64,000 bases of DNA from DATLHO01 sp035539855 (GTDB lineage Bacteria; Bacteroidota; Ignavibacteria; OLB7), in the NCBI GenBank assembly GCA_035539855.1, contig DATLHO010000046.1, positions 1-64,000 of the forward strand. Reading direction: 5' to 3'. The position numbers were made by a program, and so were the translations under genes. The notes beneath the pieces were generated by a model. The model made no database searches. It was given only the letters and a program-made list of their open reading frames with translations, and was not told where the DNA came from. Shown one piece after another: positions 36,342-46,165 of the stretch (position 1 is its first letter; each line of letters begins with the position of its first letter).

Positions 36342-38210
36342 ATGAGCAACACCTCCGTCGACCTCATCCCCCGCTCGGTGCTCTTCGGAAACCCCGAGCG
36401 CACGACGCCGCAGCTATCGCCGGACGGTACCCGGCTCGCCTTTCTCGCGCCGCTCGGCGACGTGATGAACGTGTGGGAGGGTGCGATCGACGGCGACTAC
36501 CGGCCGATCACCCGCTCGACGCGTCGCGGCATTCCGGCTTTTCGCTGGGCGGCCAACGGCAGCCACATCCTCTACATCCAGGACGTCGACGGCGACGAGA
36601 ACTATCACATCTACGCCGTCGATGTCGCCACCGGCGAGTCGCGCGACCTGACGCCGTTCGCGAACATCGCGGCGCGTCTCGGCGGCCTCAGCAAGGCGCA
36701 TCCCGACACGATCGTCGCGCAGATCAATCGCGACAGTCCGGTGCTGCACGACGCCTATCGCATCGACGTTCGCACCGGCGAGCTCACGCTCGCCGCGAGG
36801 AACACCGGAGGCATCGTCGGTTTCACCGCCGATCGCGACCTGCGCGTCCGCGCGGCCATCCAGGTGCGCGCCGACGGCGGCAACGATCTGCTGGTGCGCG
36901 ACACCGAGGAGTCCGACTGGAGGACGCTGCTGACCTGGAGCGCCGACGACGCGCTCGGCAGCTCGCCGGTCGCCTTCAGCCACGACGGCGCGTCGATCCT
37001 GTTGATGGACTCGAGCGACGCCAACGCCGGACGGCTCGTGCGCATGGAGATCGCGACAGGACGGCGCACCGTCGTCGCCGAGGATCCCACCTACGACGTG
37101 AGCGACCTGGTCATCCACCCGGATACCTACGAGGTCCAGCTCGTCGCCTTTCACCGCGCGCGCGTCGACTGGCTCGTGCTCGACGAGTCCGTGGCCGCCG
37201 ACGTCGAGGCGATCGGACGGCTGCATCACGGTGACTTCGACATCACGAGTCGCGACGACGCCGACCGTCGATGGCTCGTCGCCTTCAGCACCGACGACGG
37301 CCCGATGACCTACTGGCTCTACGAGCGCGACACGCGCACCGGTCGGCTGCTGATGGAAAGCCGGCCCGAGCTGCGCGGCTACCGGTTCGGCGCGATGGAG
37401 CCCTTCGAGATCACCTCGCGCGACGGCCTGCCGCTGCGCGGCTACCTCACGTTCCCTCCCGACGCAGAGCGCCGCGATCTCCCGCTCGTCCTCGTCGTGC
37501 ACGGGGGGCCGTGGACGCGCGATGTCTGGCGGTTCCACCCGGAGGCGCAGTGGCTGGCCAACCGTGGCTACATCTGCATGCAGGTGAACTACCGGGGATC
37601 GACCGGGTACGGCAAGAGCTTCCTCAACGCCGGCGATCGCGAATGGGGCGGTCGGATGCACGACGATCTCGTCGACGCCGTGGAGTGGGCGATCGCGCAG
37701 GGATGGGCAGATCGCGACCGCCTGGCGATCTACGGCGGATCGTACGGCGGCTACGCCGCGCTCATCGGAGCGACGTTCACGCCGGAGCTCTTCCGCTGCG
37801 CCGTGGCGATCGTCGGACCGAGCAACCTCGTGACGTTCATCCGCACGATCCCTCCGTACTGGACGCCGATGATCGAGACGTTCAACCGCCGCGTCGGCAA
37901 TCCCGATACCGAGGAGGAGTTCCTGATGTCGCGCTCGCCGATCGCGCGCGTCGACCGCATCCGCATCCCGATGCTCATCGCTCACGGAGCGAACGATCCG
38001 CGCGTCAAGCAGTCCGAGTCCGAACAGATCGTCGAGACGATGCGCGCCAAGGGAATCGATCACCAGTACCTCCTGTTCCCCGACGAGGGTCACGGCTTCG
38101 CCCGTCCCGAGAACCGCATGACGTTCTATGCGACGGCGGAGCGATTCCTCGCCGAGCACCTCGGCGGACGCTACGAGAACGGAGCCGGAGAGCATGGATC
38201 GCCACGATAG
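36342..38210 (+). CDS. S9 family prolyl oligopeptidase/acylaminoacyl peptidase
   Basis: 622 aa from ATG 36342; a TTG at 36324 is an alternative that would make the mRNA leaderless. There is no signal peptide, so it is cytoplasmic. Residues about 25-340 are a seven-bladed beta-propeller with TolB/WD40-like blades (PQLSPDGTRLAFLAPLGDV). The alpha/beta-hydrolase domain follows, with oxyanion HGGPWTRD, nucleophile Ser467 in GGSYGGYAA, the acid in HGANDPRVK and the histidine in DEGHGFARPE. It cleaves short peptides, often after proline or acylated residues. It overlaps the decarboxylase start by 17 bp and so heads a four-gene cluster. Confidence 0.92.
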   Translation: MSNTSVDLIPRSVLFGNPERTTPQLSPDGTRLAFLAPLGDVMNVWEGAIDGDYRPITRSTRRGIPAFRWAANGSHILYIQDVDGDENYHIYAVDVATGESRDLTPFANIAARLGGLSKAHPDTIVAQINRDSPVLHDAYRIDVRTGELTLAARNTGGIVGFTADRDLRVRAAIQVRADGGNDLLVRDTEESDWRTLLTWSADDALGSSPVAFSHDGASILLMDSSDANAGRLVRMEIATGRRTVVAEDPTYDVSDLVIHPDTYEVQLVAFHRARVDWLVLDESVAADVEAIGRLHHGDFDITSRDDADRRWLVAFSTDDGPMTYWLYERDTRTGRLLMESRPELRGYRFGAMEPFEITSRDGLPLRGYLTFPPDAERRDLPLVLVVHGGPWTRDVWRFHPEAQWLANRGYICMQVNYRGSTGYGKSFLNAGDREWGGRMHDDLVDAVEWAIAQGWADRDRLAIYGGSYGGYAALIGATFTPELFRCAVAIVGPSNLVTFIRTIPPYWTPMIETFNRRVGNPDTEEEFLMSRSPIARVDRIRIPMLIAHGANDPRVKQSESEQIVETMRAKGIDHQYLLFPDEGHGFARPENRMTFYATAERFLAEHLGGRYENGAGEHGSPR

Positions 38211-39675
38211 CCGGCTGCAGCTTTCCACCGACGAGATGCGCGCGCTCGGCTACCGTGTCGTCGACATGGTAATCGAGCATCTGGAGACGCTCGGCGAGCG
38301 GCCCGTCTCCACCGTCGCGACGCGCGCCGAGCTCGACGCGACCATCGGCCGCGCGATCCCGAGCGCGCCGCGCGCGATCGCCGACGTGCTCGACGCCATC
38401 GAGCGCGACGTCATGGGGAACATCGCCCACGTCGACCACCCACGCTTCTTCGCCTACGTTCCGAGTCCCGGCAACTTCGTCGGCGCGATGGCCGAGGCCC
38501 TCGTCGCCGGTTTCAACGTCTTCGCGGGCGCCTGGCCGGTGGCCTCCGGCCCATCGTACGTCGAGCTGGCGGTCATCGACTGGCTCCGCGGCCTCTGCGG
38601 CCTGCCGACCGCCGCGGGCGGGGTGCTCGTCAGCGGAGGATCGACCGCGAACCTGACGGCGCTCATAGTCGCGCGCGATGGATTGAGCGAACATGAGCGC
38701 GAACGGGCGGTGATCTACTGCTCCGACCAGACGCACTCGTCGATCGCCCGCGCGCTCGACGTCATCGGACTGTCGGCGGAGCGCCGCCGCGTCGTGAGCA
38801 AGAGGCGCTTCGGCTCCGGTGCCGGCCCAGGCGCCGCCTCAGGCGCGGCTTCCGGCGACGGCGCGATCGACCTCGTCGAGCTCGCGCGTCTCATCGAGTC
38901 CGATCGCGCCGCGGGACTGCACCCGTGGTGGGTCGTCGCGAACGCCGGCTCGACGAGCATCGGCGCGTGCGACGACCTGTCGGGCCTTCACGACATCTGT
39001 CACCGTGACGGCGTGGCGATGTGGATGCACGTCGACGCGGCCTACGGCGGCGGCGCGCTTCTGAGCGCGCGCGGACGCGAGCGGCTCGCGGGCATCGAGC
39101 ACGCCGACTCGGTCACGCTCGATCCGCACAAGTGGCTCTTTCAGCCATTCGACATCGGCTGCGTGCTCGTGCGCGACGCGGCGCTGCTGGAGCGAAGCTT
39201 CGAGAGCATCCCGGCGTACCTGCGCGACTCCTCGGGCACGGGCGAGGTCAACTTCCGCGATCGCGGCATCGAGCTGACGCGTCCGTTCAGGGCGCTGAAG
39301 CTGTGGATGACGCTGCAGATTTTTGGAACCGACGCGCTGTCCAGCGGCGTCGAGCGCGGGATGCACGCGGCGGCGCTCGCCGCCGACATCCTCGCGACGT
39401 CGCCGTGGTGGATCCTGGAGCCGACCGGCGGCGAATGGATCGGCATCGTCGTCTTCCGTCATGCGCAGCTCGCCGTGAGCTCCGGCTCGAGCGATGATTC
39501 GCACCGTCGGCTCGCCCGGCTACTGGTCGACGACGGCTACGCGATGCTCAGCACGACGGAGGTCGACGGCCGCGTCTGCCTGCGGCTGTGCACGATCAAC
39601 GCGCGCACGAGCGACGACGACATCCGCAACACGATCACGCGGCTCGAGGAGCTGGCCGCGACGATCACTCCCTGA
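38194..39675 (+). CDS. PLP-dependent aromatic-L-amino-acid decarboxylase-like enzyme
   Basis: 493 aa from ATG 38194, preceded by GGAGCCGGAGAGC. A group II PLP decarboxylase: HPRFFAYVPSPGNFVGAMAE, the VSGGSTANLTALIVARD phosphate-binding region, HVDAAYGGG with the PLP-ring aspartate, and the Schiff-base lysine Lys313 in DPHKWLFQP. Length and the FAYVPSP motif favour the tryptophan/tyrosine/phenylalanine decarboxylase subgroup over glutamate decarboxylase, but substrate cannot be fixed by eye. It is cytoplasmic. It overlaps the peptidase gene by 17 bp and is followed 6 bp later by adenine deaminase, so probably cotranscribed. Confidence 0.88.
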   Translation: MDRHDSRLQLSTDEMRALGYRVVDMVIEHLETLGERPVSTVATRAELDATIGRAIPSAPRAIADVLDAIERDVMGNIAHVDHPRFFAYVPSPGNFVGAMAEALVAGFNVFAGAWPVASGPSYVELAVIDWLRGLCGLPTAAGGVLVSGGSTANLTALIVARDGLSEHERERAVIYCSDQTHSSIARALDVIGLSAERRRVVSKRRFGSGAGPGAASGAASGDGAIDLVELARLIESDRAAGLHPWWVVANAGSTSIGACDDLSGLHDICHRDGVAMWMHVDAAYGGGALLSARGRERLAGIEHADSVTLDPHKWLFQPFDIGCVLVRDAALLERSFESIPAYLRDSSGTGEVNFRDRGIELTRPFRALKLWMTLQIFGTDALSSGVERGMHAAALAADILATSPWWILEPTGGEWIGIVVFRHAQLAVSSGSSDDSHRRLARLLVDDGYAMLSTTEVDGRVCLRLCTINARTSDDDIRNTITRLEELAATITP

Positions 39676-39681
39676 TCCACG

Positions 39682-41322
39682 ATGCAGATCTCAGCGAACA
39701 TCGTCGACGTCGTCGCCGGCGAGATCTATCCCGGAACCGTGCGCGTCGACGGCGGCGTGATCACCGCGATCACGCGCGATGACGCGCGCTACGACACGTA
39801 CCTGTTGCCGGGATTCGTCGACGCGCACGTGCACATCGAGAGCTCGATGCTCGTGCCGTCGGAGTTCGCTCGAATGGCGGTGGTGCACGGGACGGTGGCG
39901 ACGGTGAGCGATCCGCACGAGATCGGCAACGTGCTCGGCGTCGCCGGCGTCGAGTACATGATCGACAACGGCGCCCGCGTGCCGTTCAAGTTCGCGTTCG
40001 GGGCGCCGTCGTGCGTGCCGGCGACTGAGTTCGAGACCGCCGGCGACGAGATCGGCGTCGACGGCGTGCGCGCGCTGCTGGCGCGTCCGGAGATCCGCTA
40101 CCTCAGCGAGATGATGAACTACCCCGGCGTCATCGGCGGCGATCCGATGGTGCTCGCGAAGATCCGCGCGGCCCACGATGCCGGCAAGCCGGTCGACGGC
40201 CACGCTCCGGCGGTGCGCGGCGAAGCGCTGCGCGCCTACGCCGCGGCGGGCATCACCACCGACCACGAATCGTTCACGCTCGAGGAGGCGCGTGAGAAGG
40301 CGGAGCTCGGCATGAAGGTTCTGATCCGTGAAGGCTCGGCGGCGAAGAACTTCGACGCGCTCCTGCCGATGGTCTCGCAGCGACCGGAGCTCTGCATGTT
40401 CTGCAGCGACGACAAGCACCCGGACGATCTCGCCGAGGGGCACATCGACGCGCTCGTGCGCCGCGCGATCGCCGCGGGCGTCGAGCCGATGGTCGCGATC
40501 CGCTGCGCGACGCTCAATCCGGTGCGTCACTACGGCCTCGACGTCGGCCTGCTGCAGCCGGGCGATCCCGCCGACTTCATCGAGGTCGACAGCCTCGAGC
40601 GCCTGGCGACGCTGCGCACGGTCATCGACGGCGTGGTCGTCGCCGAGCGCGGCCGCACGCTCATCGAGCGCGTCGACGTTCCGATCGTCAATCGATTCGC
40701 GGCGCACCCGAAGCGGACCGAGGACTTCCGCGTCGCCGGCTCCGGCGCCATGCGGGTGATCGAGGCGATCGACGGCCAGCTCGTCACGCGCGCGCTCGTG
40801 CTCCCGAGCGGCAACGACGCGGACGGCGCCGCGGCGATCGAGTCCGACGTCGACCGCGACGTCCTCAAGATCGTCGTCGTCAATCGCTACCGCGACGCCG
40901 CGCCCGCGGTCGCATTCATCCGGGGCTTCGGCCTGCGTCGCGGCGCGATCGCCTCGTCGGTCGCGCACGACTCGCACAACATCATCGCCGTCGGCATCGA
41001 CGACGCGGACATCTGCCGCGCCGTCAACACCGTGATCCACAACGAGGGCGGACTCGCCATCGCCGACGGCGATGTCGTCGAGGCGCTCCCGCTGCCGGTC
41101 GCGGGACTGATGAGCGCCGACGACGGTCAGACCGTCGCCGCACGCTACTCGCAGCTCGACCGCCGCGCACACGAGCTCGGCTCGCCGCTGCGCGCTCCCT
41201 TCATGACCCTTTCGTTCATGGCGCTCCTGGTGATCCCGAGCCTCAAGCTCAGCGATCGCGGGCTCTTCGACGGAGAGCGTTTTGCCTTCGTCGACCTTCT
41301 GACCGGTCCTACCGAACAATGA
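39682..41322 (+). CDS. ade: Adenine deaminase
   Basis: 546 aa, the usual length. It converts adenine to hypoxanthine plus ammonia in purine salvage and degradation. Amidohydrolase metal ligands are visible: PGFVDAHVHIESSML near residue 45-55, SDPHEIGNVLG, VDGHAPAV, the TTDHES histidine, and the CSDDKHPDDL metal aspartate. The C-terminal subdomain signature SVAHDSHNIIAVG and the IHNEGGLAI motif are characteristic of Ade as opposed to other amidohydrolases. It starts 6 bp after the decarboxylase and overlaps the next gene by 4 bp (ATGA), so it is translationally coupled. Confidence 0.95.
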   Translation: MQISANIVDVVAGEIYPGTVRVDGGVITAITRDDARYDTYLLPGFVDAHVHIESSMLVPSEFARMAVVHGTVATVSDPHEIGNVLGVAGVEYMIDNGARVPFKFAFGAPSCVPATEFETAGDEIGVDGVRALLARPEIRYLSEMMNYPGVIGGDPMVLAKIRAAHDAGKPVDGHAPAVRGEALRAYAAAGITTDHESFTLEEAREKAELGMKVLIREGSAAKNFDALLPMVSQRPELCMFCSDDKHPDDLAEGHIDALVRRAIAAGVEPMVAIRCATLNPVRHYGLDVGLLQPGDPADFIEVDSLERLATLRTVIDGVVVAERGRTLIERVDVPIVNRFAAHPKRTEDFRVAGSGAMRVIEAIDGQLVTRALVLPSGNDADGAAAIESDVDRDVLKIVVVNRYRDAAPAVAFIRGFGLRRGAIASSVAHDSHNIIAVGIDDADICRAVNTVIHNEGGLAIADGDVVEALPLPVAGLMSADDGQTVAARYSQLDRRAHELGSPLRAPFMTLSFMALLVIPSLKLSDRGLFDGERFAFVDLLTGPTEQ

Positions 41323-42404
41323 AAGCTACCCTGCTGCTCGCCCTGGCGCTTCCGGCGCTTCTTTCCTGCTCCACGACCAACACCGCCTATCGCCCCGCAT
41401 GGGAGCGACGCACCGTCGACGCGAAGCTGCTGCGCGCCGGTGAGAGTCCGGTGCTGACGAATCTCCGGCAGCTCACCTTCGGCGGGGAGAACGCCGAGGG
41501 CTATCTCGGATTCGACGAGCGTCACTTCGTCTTCCAGCGCACGCTTCCGGAGAAGGGCGACGAGTGCGATCAGATCTATCGCTACGACATCGCGTCCGGC
41601 GAGACGCGACGGATCTCGAACGGCCGCGGGCGCACGACATGCGCGTACTTCCTTCCGGGCGATTCGCTGGTGCTCTACGCCTCGACACATCGCGCCTCGG
41701 CCGCCTGTCCGCCCGTGCCCGATCAGTCGAAGGGATACGTCTGGCCGATCTACGAGTCGTTCGACATCGTCGTCGCCGACACGAACGGCCGCGAGGTGCG
41801 CTGGCTCACCGACGGGCCGGGCTACGATGCCGAAGCGACCGTCTCGCCGACGGGCGATCGCATCGTCTTCACGTCCACGCGCAGCGGCGACCTCGAGCTG
41901 TACACGATGAACCTCGACGGCTCCGACGTGAAGCAACTGACGAACATGCCCGGCTACGATGGCGGCGCGTTCTTCTCGTGGGATGGAAAGAAGGTGGTCT
42001 TCCGCGCGAGCAGGCACAACGAGAAGGAGCTCGAGGCCTATCGCGGACTGCTCGCCGAGGGTCTCGTGCGGCCGTCGAGGATGGAGCTCTACGTCATCAA
42101 CGCCGACGGGACCGGCATGCGCCAGATCACGAGCAACGGCGCGGCGAACTTTGCGCCCTTCTGGCATCCCGATGGGAAGCACATCATTTTCGCGAGCAAC
42201 GTCAACGATCCGAAGGGACGCAACTTCGACCTCTACCTCATCCGCGAGGATGGCACGGGACTGAAGCAGTTGACCTTCGAGGAGACGTTCGACGGCTTCC
42301 CCATGTTCACGCGCGACGGCAAAGGACTGATCTTCGCGTCGAACCGCTTCGGCTCGAAGCAGGGAGAGACGAACCTCTTCCTGGCGGACTTCAAGCTCCC
42401 ATAG
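41319..42404 (+). CDS. TolB-like PD40 beta-propeller lipoprotein
   Basis: 361 aa. The N-terminus MKATLLLALALPALLSC ends in a lipobox (ALLSC), so it is predicted to be a lipoprotein. The mature part is a six-bladed WD40-like PD40/TolB propeller with repeats such as AEATVSPTGDRIVFTSTRSG, YTMNLDGSDVKQLTNMPGY and PFWHPDGKHIIFASN. It lacks the TolB N-terminal domain, so it is not the Tol-Pal TolB. It may bind a protein or peptide. It ends the S9-decarboxylase-ade cluster and overlaps ade by 4 bp. A strong terminator follows. Confidence 0.85.
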   Translation: MKATLLLALALPALLSCSTTNTAYRPAWERRTVDAKLLRAGESPVLTNLRQLTFGGENAEGYLGFDERHFVFQRTLPEKGDECDQIYRYDIASGETRRISNGRGRTTCAYFLPGDSLVLYASTHRASAACPPVPDQSKGYVWPIYESFDIVVADTNGREVRWLTDGPGYDAEATVSPTGDRIVFTSTRSGDLELYTMNLDGSDVKQLTNMPGYDGGAFFSWDGKKVVFRASRHNEKELEAYRGLLAEGLVRPSRMELYVINADGTGMRQITSNGAANFAPFWHPDGKHIIFASNVNDPKGRNFDLYLIREDGTGLKQLTFEETFDGFPMFTRDGKGLIFASNRFGSKQGETNLFLADFKLP

Positions 42405-42427
42405 CCGGCGACGCGACGGTATTCAAT

Positions 42428-42462
42428 GCGAAGTGCTCCCGGAGGATCCGGGAGCACTTCGC
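42428..42462. terminator. Strong bidirectional terminator
   Basis: A perfect 16-bp stem with a 3-nt loop (left arm begins GCGAAGTGCTCCC) lies between convergent genes ending at 42404 and 42500. Confidence 0.85.
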
Positions 42463-42499
42463 GTCGCATCGACCATGAACGTCAGAACAGTGACCAGCG

Positions 42500-43471
<972 letters not shown>

Positions 43472-43484
43472 AGAGGATTATTCG

Positions 43485-44312
43485 ATGGTTGATCAGGACA
43501 AAGGTAGACCGGAAGAGCGTGAATTGACAACCGGCGACAGCGTTGAGCAGTATTGCATCGCGTGCGGCACGTCGCGCACGCACGTGCTCGAGGCGCTGGC
43601 GATGGCGCCGGACGATCCCGCGTACGTCGGGCATCGCATCGCCGCGTGCACGTCGTGCGGGCTGCGCAGCAGCTTCCCGATGCCGACGCGCGAGGAGCTC
43701 CGCACGTGGTATCGCGACGGCCGGGGCGTTCCCGAGGACACGCGCGAGGCGACCGGCCCGCGTGCCGTCTGGCACCGCACGCACGACCGCTACATGGTGA
43801 ACCTCGTCGAGAAGTTCGCACCAAACGGCGTGCTCGTCGACGTCGGCGCCGGCAGCGGACGCTTCGTCCGCGCCGCGCGCGAGCTCGGCCGCTGGACGAT
43901 CATCGCCACCGAGCTGGCCGAGAGCTCGGTCGACACGCTGCGCCGCGAAGGCTTCGACGCGCGGCTCGGCAACCTCGACGAGGTCGGCATCGCCGACGCC
44001 AGCGTCGACGTCGTCTGGGCGTCGCACGTTATGGAACATCTGCCCGACGTCGAGGGATTCCTCGCGAGCGTTCGGCGCGTGCTCAAGCCCGGCGGTCACA
44101 TCGCGGCGCTCGTGCCGTCGGAGGAATCGCTGCGTGCCCGGCTGAAGCTCTCGAGCTGGCACTTCGTCAATCCGCCCGGCCACGTCTGGGCGTTTCGTCC
44201 CTCGACGTTGCGCATGATCCTTCAACGCAACGGATTCGACGTCATGCTCACGCGTGAGATCCACGTGGTCTGCGAGATGGCCTGCATCGCGCGCCTGCGA
44301 CCCGGCGCATGA
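43485..44312 (+). CDS. Class I SAM-dependent methyltransferase with N-terminal Cys pairs
   Basis: 275 aa from ATG 43485, with AGAGGA 7-8 nt upstream as ribosome binding site. An N-terminal zinc-ribbon-like region has CIACG (about residue 24) and CTSCG (about residue 58). The methyltransferase domain has motif I VLVDVGAGSGRFVRAA and motif post-I ATELAES, with an ASHVMEHLPDVEGF motif and VRRVLKPGGHIAALVP. This layout resembles methyltransferases from glycan or sugar-modification loci (COG2227/C-methyltransferase style), but the substrate is unknown. It is divergent from the UDP-glucuronate decarboxylase gene. A terminator follows at 44356. Confidence 0.85.
   Translation: MVDQDKGRPEERELTTGDSVEQYCIACGTSRTHVLEALAMAPDDPAYVGHRIAACTSCGLRSSFPMPTREELRTWYRDGRGVPEDTREATGPRAVWHRTHDRYMVNLVEKFAPNGVLVDVGAGSGRFVRAARELGRWTIIATELAESSVDTLRREGFDARLGNLDEVGIADASVDVVWASHVMEHLPDVEGFLASVRRVLKPGGHIAALVPSEESLRARLKLSSWHFVNPPGHVWAFRPSTLRMILQRNGFDVMLTREIHVVCEMACIARLRPGA
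43499..43506 (-). promoter_or_regulatory. -7 element of the UDP-glucuronate decarboxylase gene, inside the divergent gene
   Basis: The minus strand reads TACCTTTG (exact TAnnTTTG). About 19-20 bp further upstream is TTGT, a plausible -33. It implies a leader of about 20 nt before ATG 43471. Confidence 0.65.
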
Positions 44313-44824
44313 CATCGGCCGCCGTTACGCACGGCGGGTCATCGACCTCTCTCACAGCGCGATCCGCATCCGATGCGGGTCGCGCTTTCTGCGTTCGGGG
44401 GGCCTGCTGTCGACTCTCCGAGGATTCTCCCGATGAGACCATCAGGGCGAATTCCGCCCGAATGGCATGGAAAGTGAACTCCCGGCCACAGTGTTCGTTG
44501 GCAGACATCCCGAGCTGAACGACAGACAGCAGTGGCTCGATCTCATGACATCGATCCCGACGCCGTCGATGAGTCGCGACGCCCGGCACGAGGTGGTCGA
44601 GGACGGCGCAGGAAGTCGTCGAGGCGCCCTCTGAGACGCGCCGAATGCCGGCGGCTGGCACGGCGATTGCGTAAGGGCCCACCGAAGCGGTTACACATCG
44701 CCAGAAGCGATCAACACGCTATGGTTTCAGTCGCGGCCGAGTCCGGCGCGCAGATGAGATGGTGTCAACTGAACTGGATAAAAACTTACCCTCATCCGTT
44801 CATTAGTCTAGTGGAGAAAGAGCC
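44313..44824. other. 512-bp spacer: terminator only
   Basis: It holds the terminator at 44356 and the ribosome binding region of the next gene. A 101-aa plus frame at 44532-44837 is Arg-rich with no family resemblance and runs into the next gene; it is not called. Confidence 0.5.
44356..44386 (+). terminator. Terminator after methyltransferase
   Basis: A 13-bp stem with one G-T wobble (AGCGCGATCCGCA/TGCGGGTCGCGCT, 5-nt loop), followed by TTCT. Confidence 0.75.
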
Positions 44825-45430
44825 ATGCGTTTCATGAGACTCGCAATCGTCGCAGCGGCGTTTACTATGATTATGGCGGTTCCGTCGACCGGCCAGCCGG
44901 TCGTCGACAAGAACCGTTCATTCTTCAGCCCGGACCAGCAGTTGGGCTTCGGCTTCAACAACCGTGGCCTTCACGTCCAGTACGCCATGGGCCCCGCGTT
45001 CCATCTGGGACTCAACCTTGCGCTCGATTTCAACAAGGATTCGGCGCGCTCGGACACGTACTTCGACTTCGGTCCGTACGCACGCTTCCTTTTCTCGGGT
45101 GATGTGATCAAGCCGTTCGTGCAGCTCAGCCTCGGCCTCGTTCAGCCGAACACCGGATCGTTCCGGATGTCGCGGACGCCGGGCGCGGGCAACGACTCGA
45201 CGACGGTCACACTTCCGGACCCGCAGATTCGCGCCTACCTCGGCTTCGGTGGCGAGCACTTCTTCAACCAGAACGTCGGCATCTACGGTCACGTGACGAT
45301 GCTCGACGCCAAGCTCGCCGGCCAGCACGAGGAGTGGGATCCCGTCGGCAACCAGGTCCGCCGCGTCAGTGACACGCAGTTCAGCATCGGACTGCTCGGC
45401 GCCACGGCCGGTGTGGAGTTCTTCTTCTAA
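44825..45430 (+). CDS. Small outer-membrane beta-barrel protein (paralogue 1)
   Basis: 201 aa with a signal peptide (1-23, ending STGQP). The mature protein has alternating amphipathic strands and ends in aromatic residues (AGVEFFF), the usual C-terminal signal of outer-membrane barrels. Motifs SPDQQLGFGFNNRGLHVQYA and GPAFHLGLNLALDF recur in the next gene. Length suggests an eight-stranded barrel of the OmpX/OmpW/PorT-like class. Function is unknown. GGAGAAAGAG precedes the start. A hairpin and a strong terminator follow. Confidence 0.8.
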   Translation: MRFMRLAIVAAAFTMIMAVPSTGQPVVDKNRSFFSPDQQLGFGFNNRGLHVQYAMGPAFHLGLNLALDFNKDSARSDTYFDFGPYARFLFSGDVIKPFVQLSLGLVQPNTGSFRMSRTPGAGNDSTTVTLPDPQIRAYLGFGGEHFFNQNVGIYGHVTMLDAKLAGQHEEWDPVGNQVRRVSDTQFSIGLLGATAGVEFFF

Positions 45431-45448
45431 ACCGGCCGCACGCCGGTT
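45430..45448 (+). terminator. Hairpin immediately after barrel gene 1
   Basis: AACCGGC/GCCGGTT with a 5-nt loop starts in the stop codon. Confidence 0.5.
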
Positions 45449-45460
45449 CGGCAGTACGTC

Positions 45461-45496
45461 AACGTCCCGGCGATCGCTTCCGATCGTCGGGACGTT
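45461..45496 (+). terminator. Terminator after barrel gene 1
   Basis: A 16-bp stem with one wobble pair (left arm AACGTCCCGGCGATCG, loop CTTC). Confidence 0.75.
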
Positions 45497-45589
45497 TCGT
45501 TCACGGCGTCATCGACGCCCGGGCCGCACGCGCACTCCTCGCGCGGTCGCGACCGCAGTCAGCACGAATCAGTCAAGTGGGTGGAAGTC

Positions 45590-46150
45590 ATGGACCTTCG
45601 TTTCCGTCGTGCCGTCATCATCCTCGTCGTTCTCGTCTCGGCCGCGGCCTCCGCGGGCGCACAGGCGATCATCGACAAGAACCGCTCGCCGATGTCACCC
45701 GATCAGCAGTTCGGCATCGGCGTCAACAACGCCGGACTGCACATCCAGTACGCGATGGGACCCGCATTCCATCTTGGTCTGAATCTCAACCTCGACGTCA
45801 ACAAGCTCGACGAGTCGAAGCCGGAGATCTATCATTTCGGCCCGTACGCGAAGTTCCTGTTCTCGGGTGGTATCGTCACGCCATACGCTCTCGCCGCGGT
45901 CGGCGTGCTCAAGCCCGGCACCGGCAACCTCGGCGTCGCCGGCCGCAAGGGAATGGCCGACAGCGTTTTCGCCAACCTGCCCGACACCGAGCTCAGCCTG
46001 AAGCTCGCAGCCGGTGCGGAGCACTTCTTCAGCCAGAACGTCGGCGTCTACGGTCACGTCAACCTCATGCACTTCGTCGTGCATCCGACGCCGAACACGT
46101 TCGACCTCGGACTGCTGGGCGCGGTCTTCGGCATGGAGTTCTTCTTCTGA
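45590..46150 (+). CDS. Small outer-membrane beta-barrel protein (paralogue 2)
   Basis: 186 aa from ATG 45590, preceded by GGTGGAAG; a GTG at 45581 is a weaker alternative. A signal peptide ends SAGAQA. The mature sequence closely parallels the preceding gene: IIDKNRSPMSPDQQFGIGVN, LHIQYAMGPAFHLGLNLNLD, YGHVNLMHF, and the barrel-type terminus GMEFFF. It has diverged mainly in loop regions. It arose by tandem duplication and is predicted to be outer-membrane. Function is unknown. Confidence 0.8.
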   Translation: MDLRFRRAVIILVVLVSAAASAGAQAIIDKNRSPMSPDQQFGIGVNNAGLHIQYAMGPAFHLGLNLNLDVNKLDESKPEIYHFGPYAKFLFSGGIVTPYALAAVGVLKPGTGNLGVAGRKGMADSVFANLPDTELSLKLAAGAEHFFSQNVGVYGHVNLMHFVVHPTPNTFDLGLLGAVFGMEFFF

Positions 46151-46165
46151 GTCGCGGAGGCAACG

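Noticed and set aside
41319..42404. Assignment as TolB of the Tol-Pal system
   Set aside because: It lacks the TolB N-terminal domain and has no tol/pal neighbours. It has only the PD40 propeller and a lipobox.
44532..44837. 101-aa plus-strand frame before barrel gene 1
   Set aside because: Arg-rich, crosses into the barrel gene start, with no recognisable domain.
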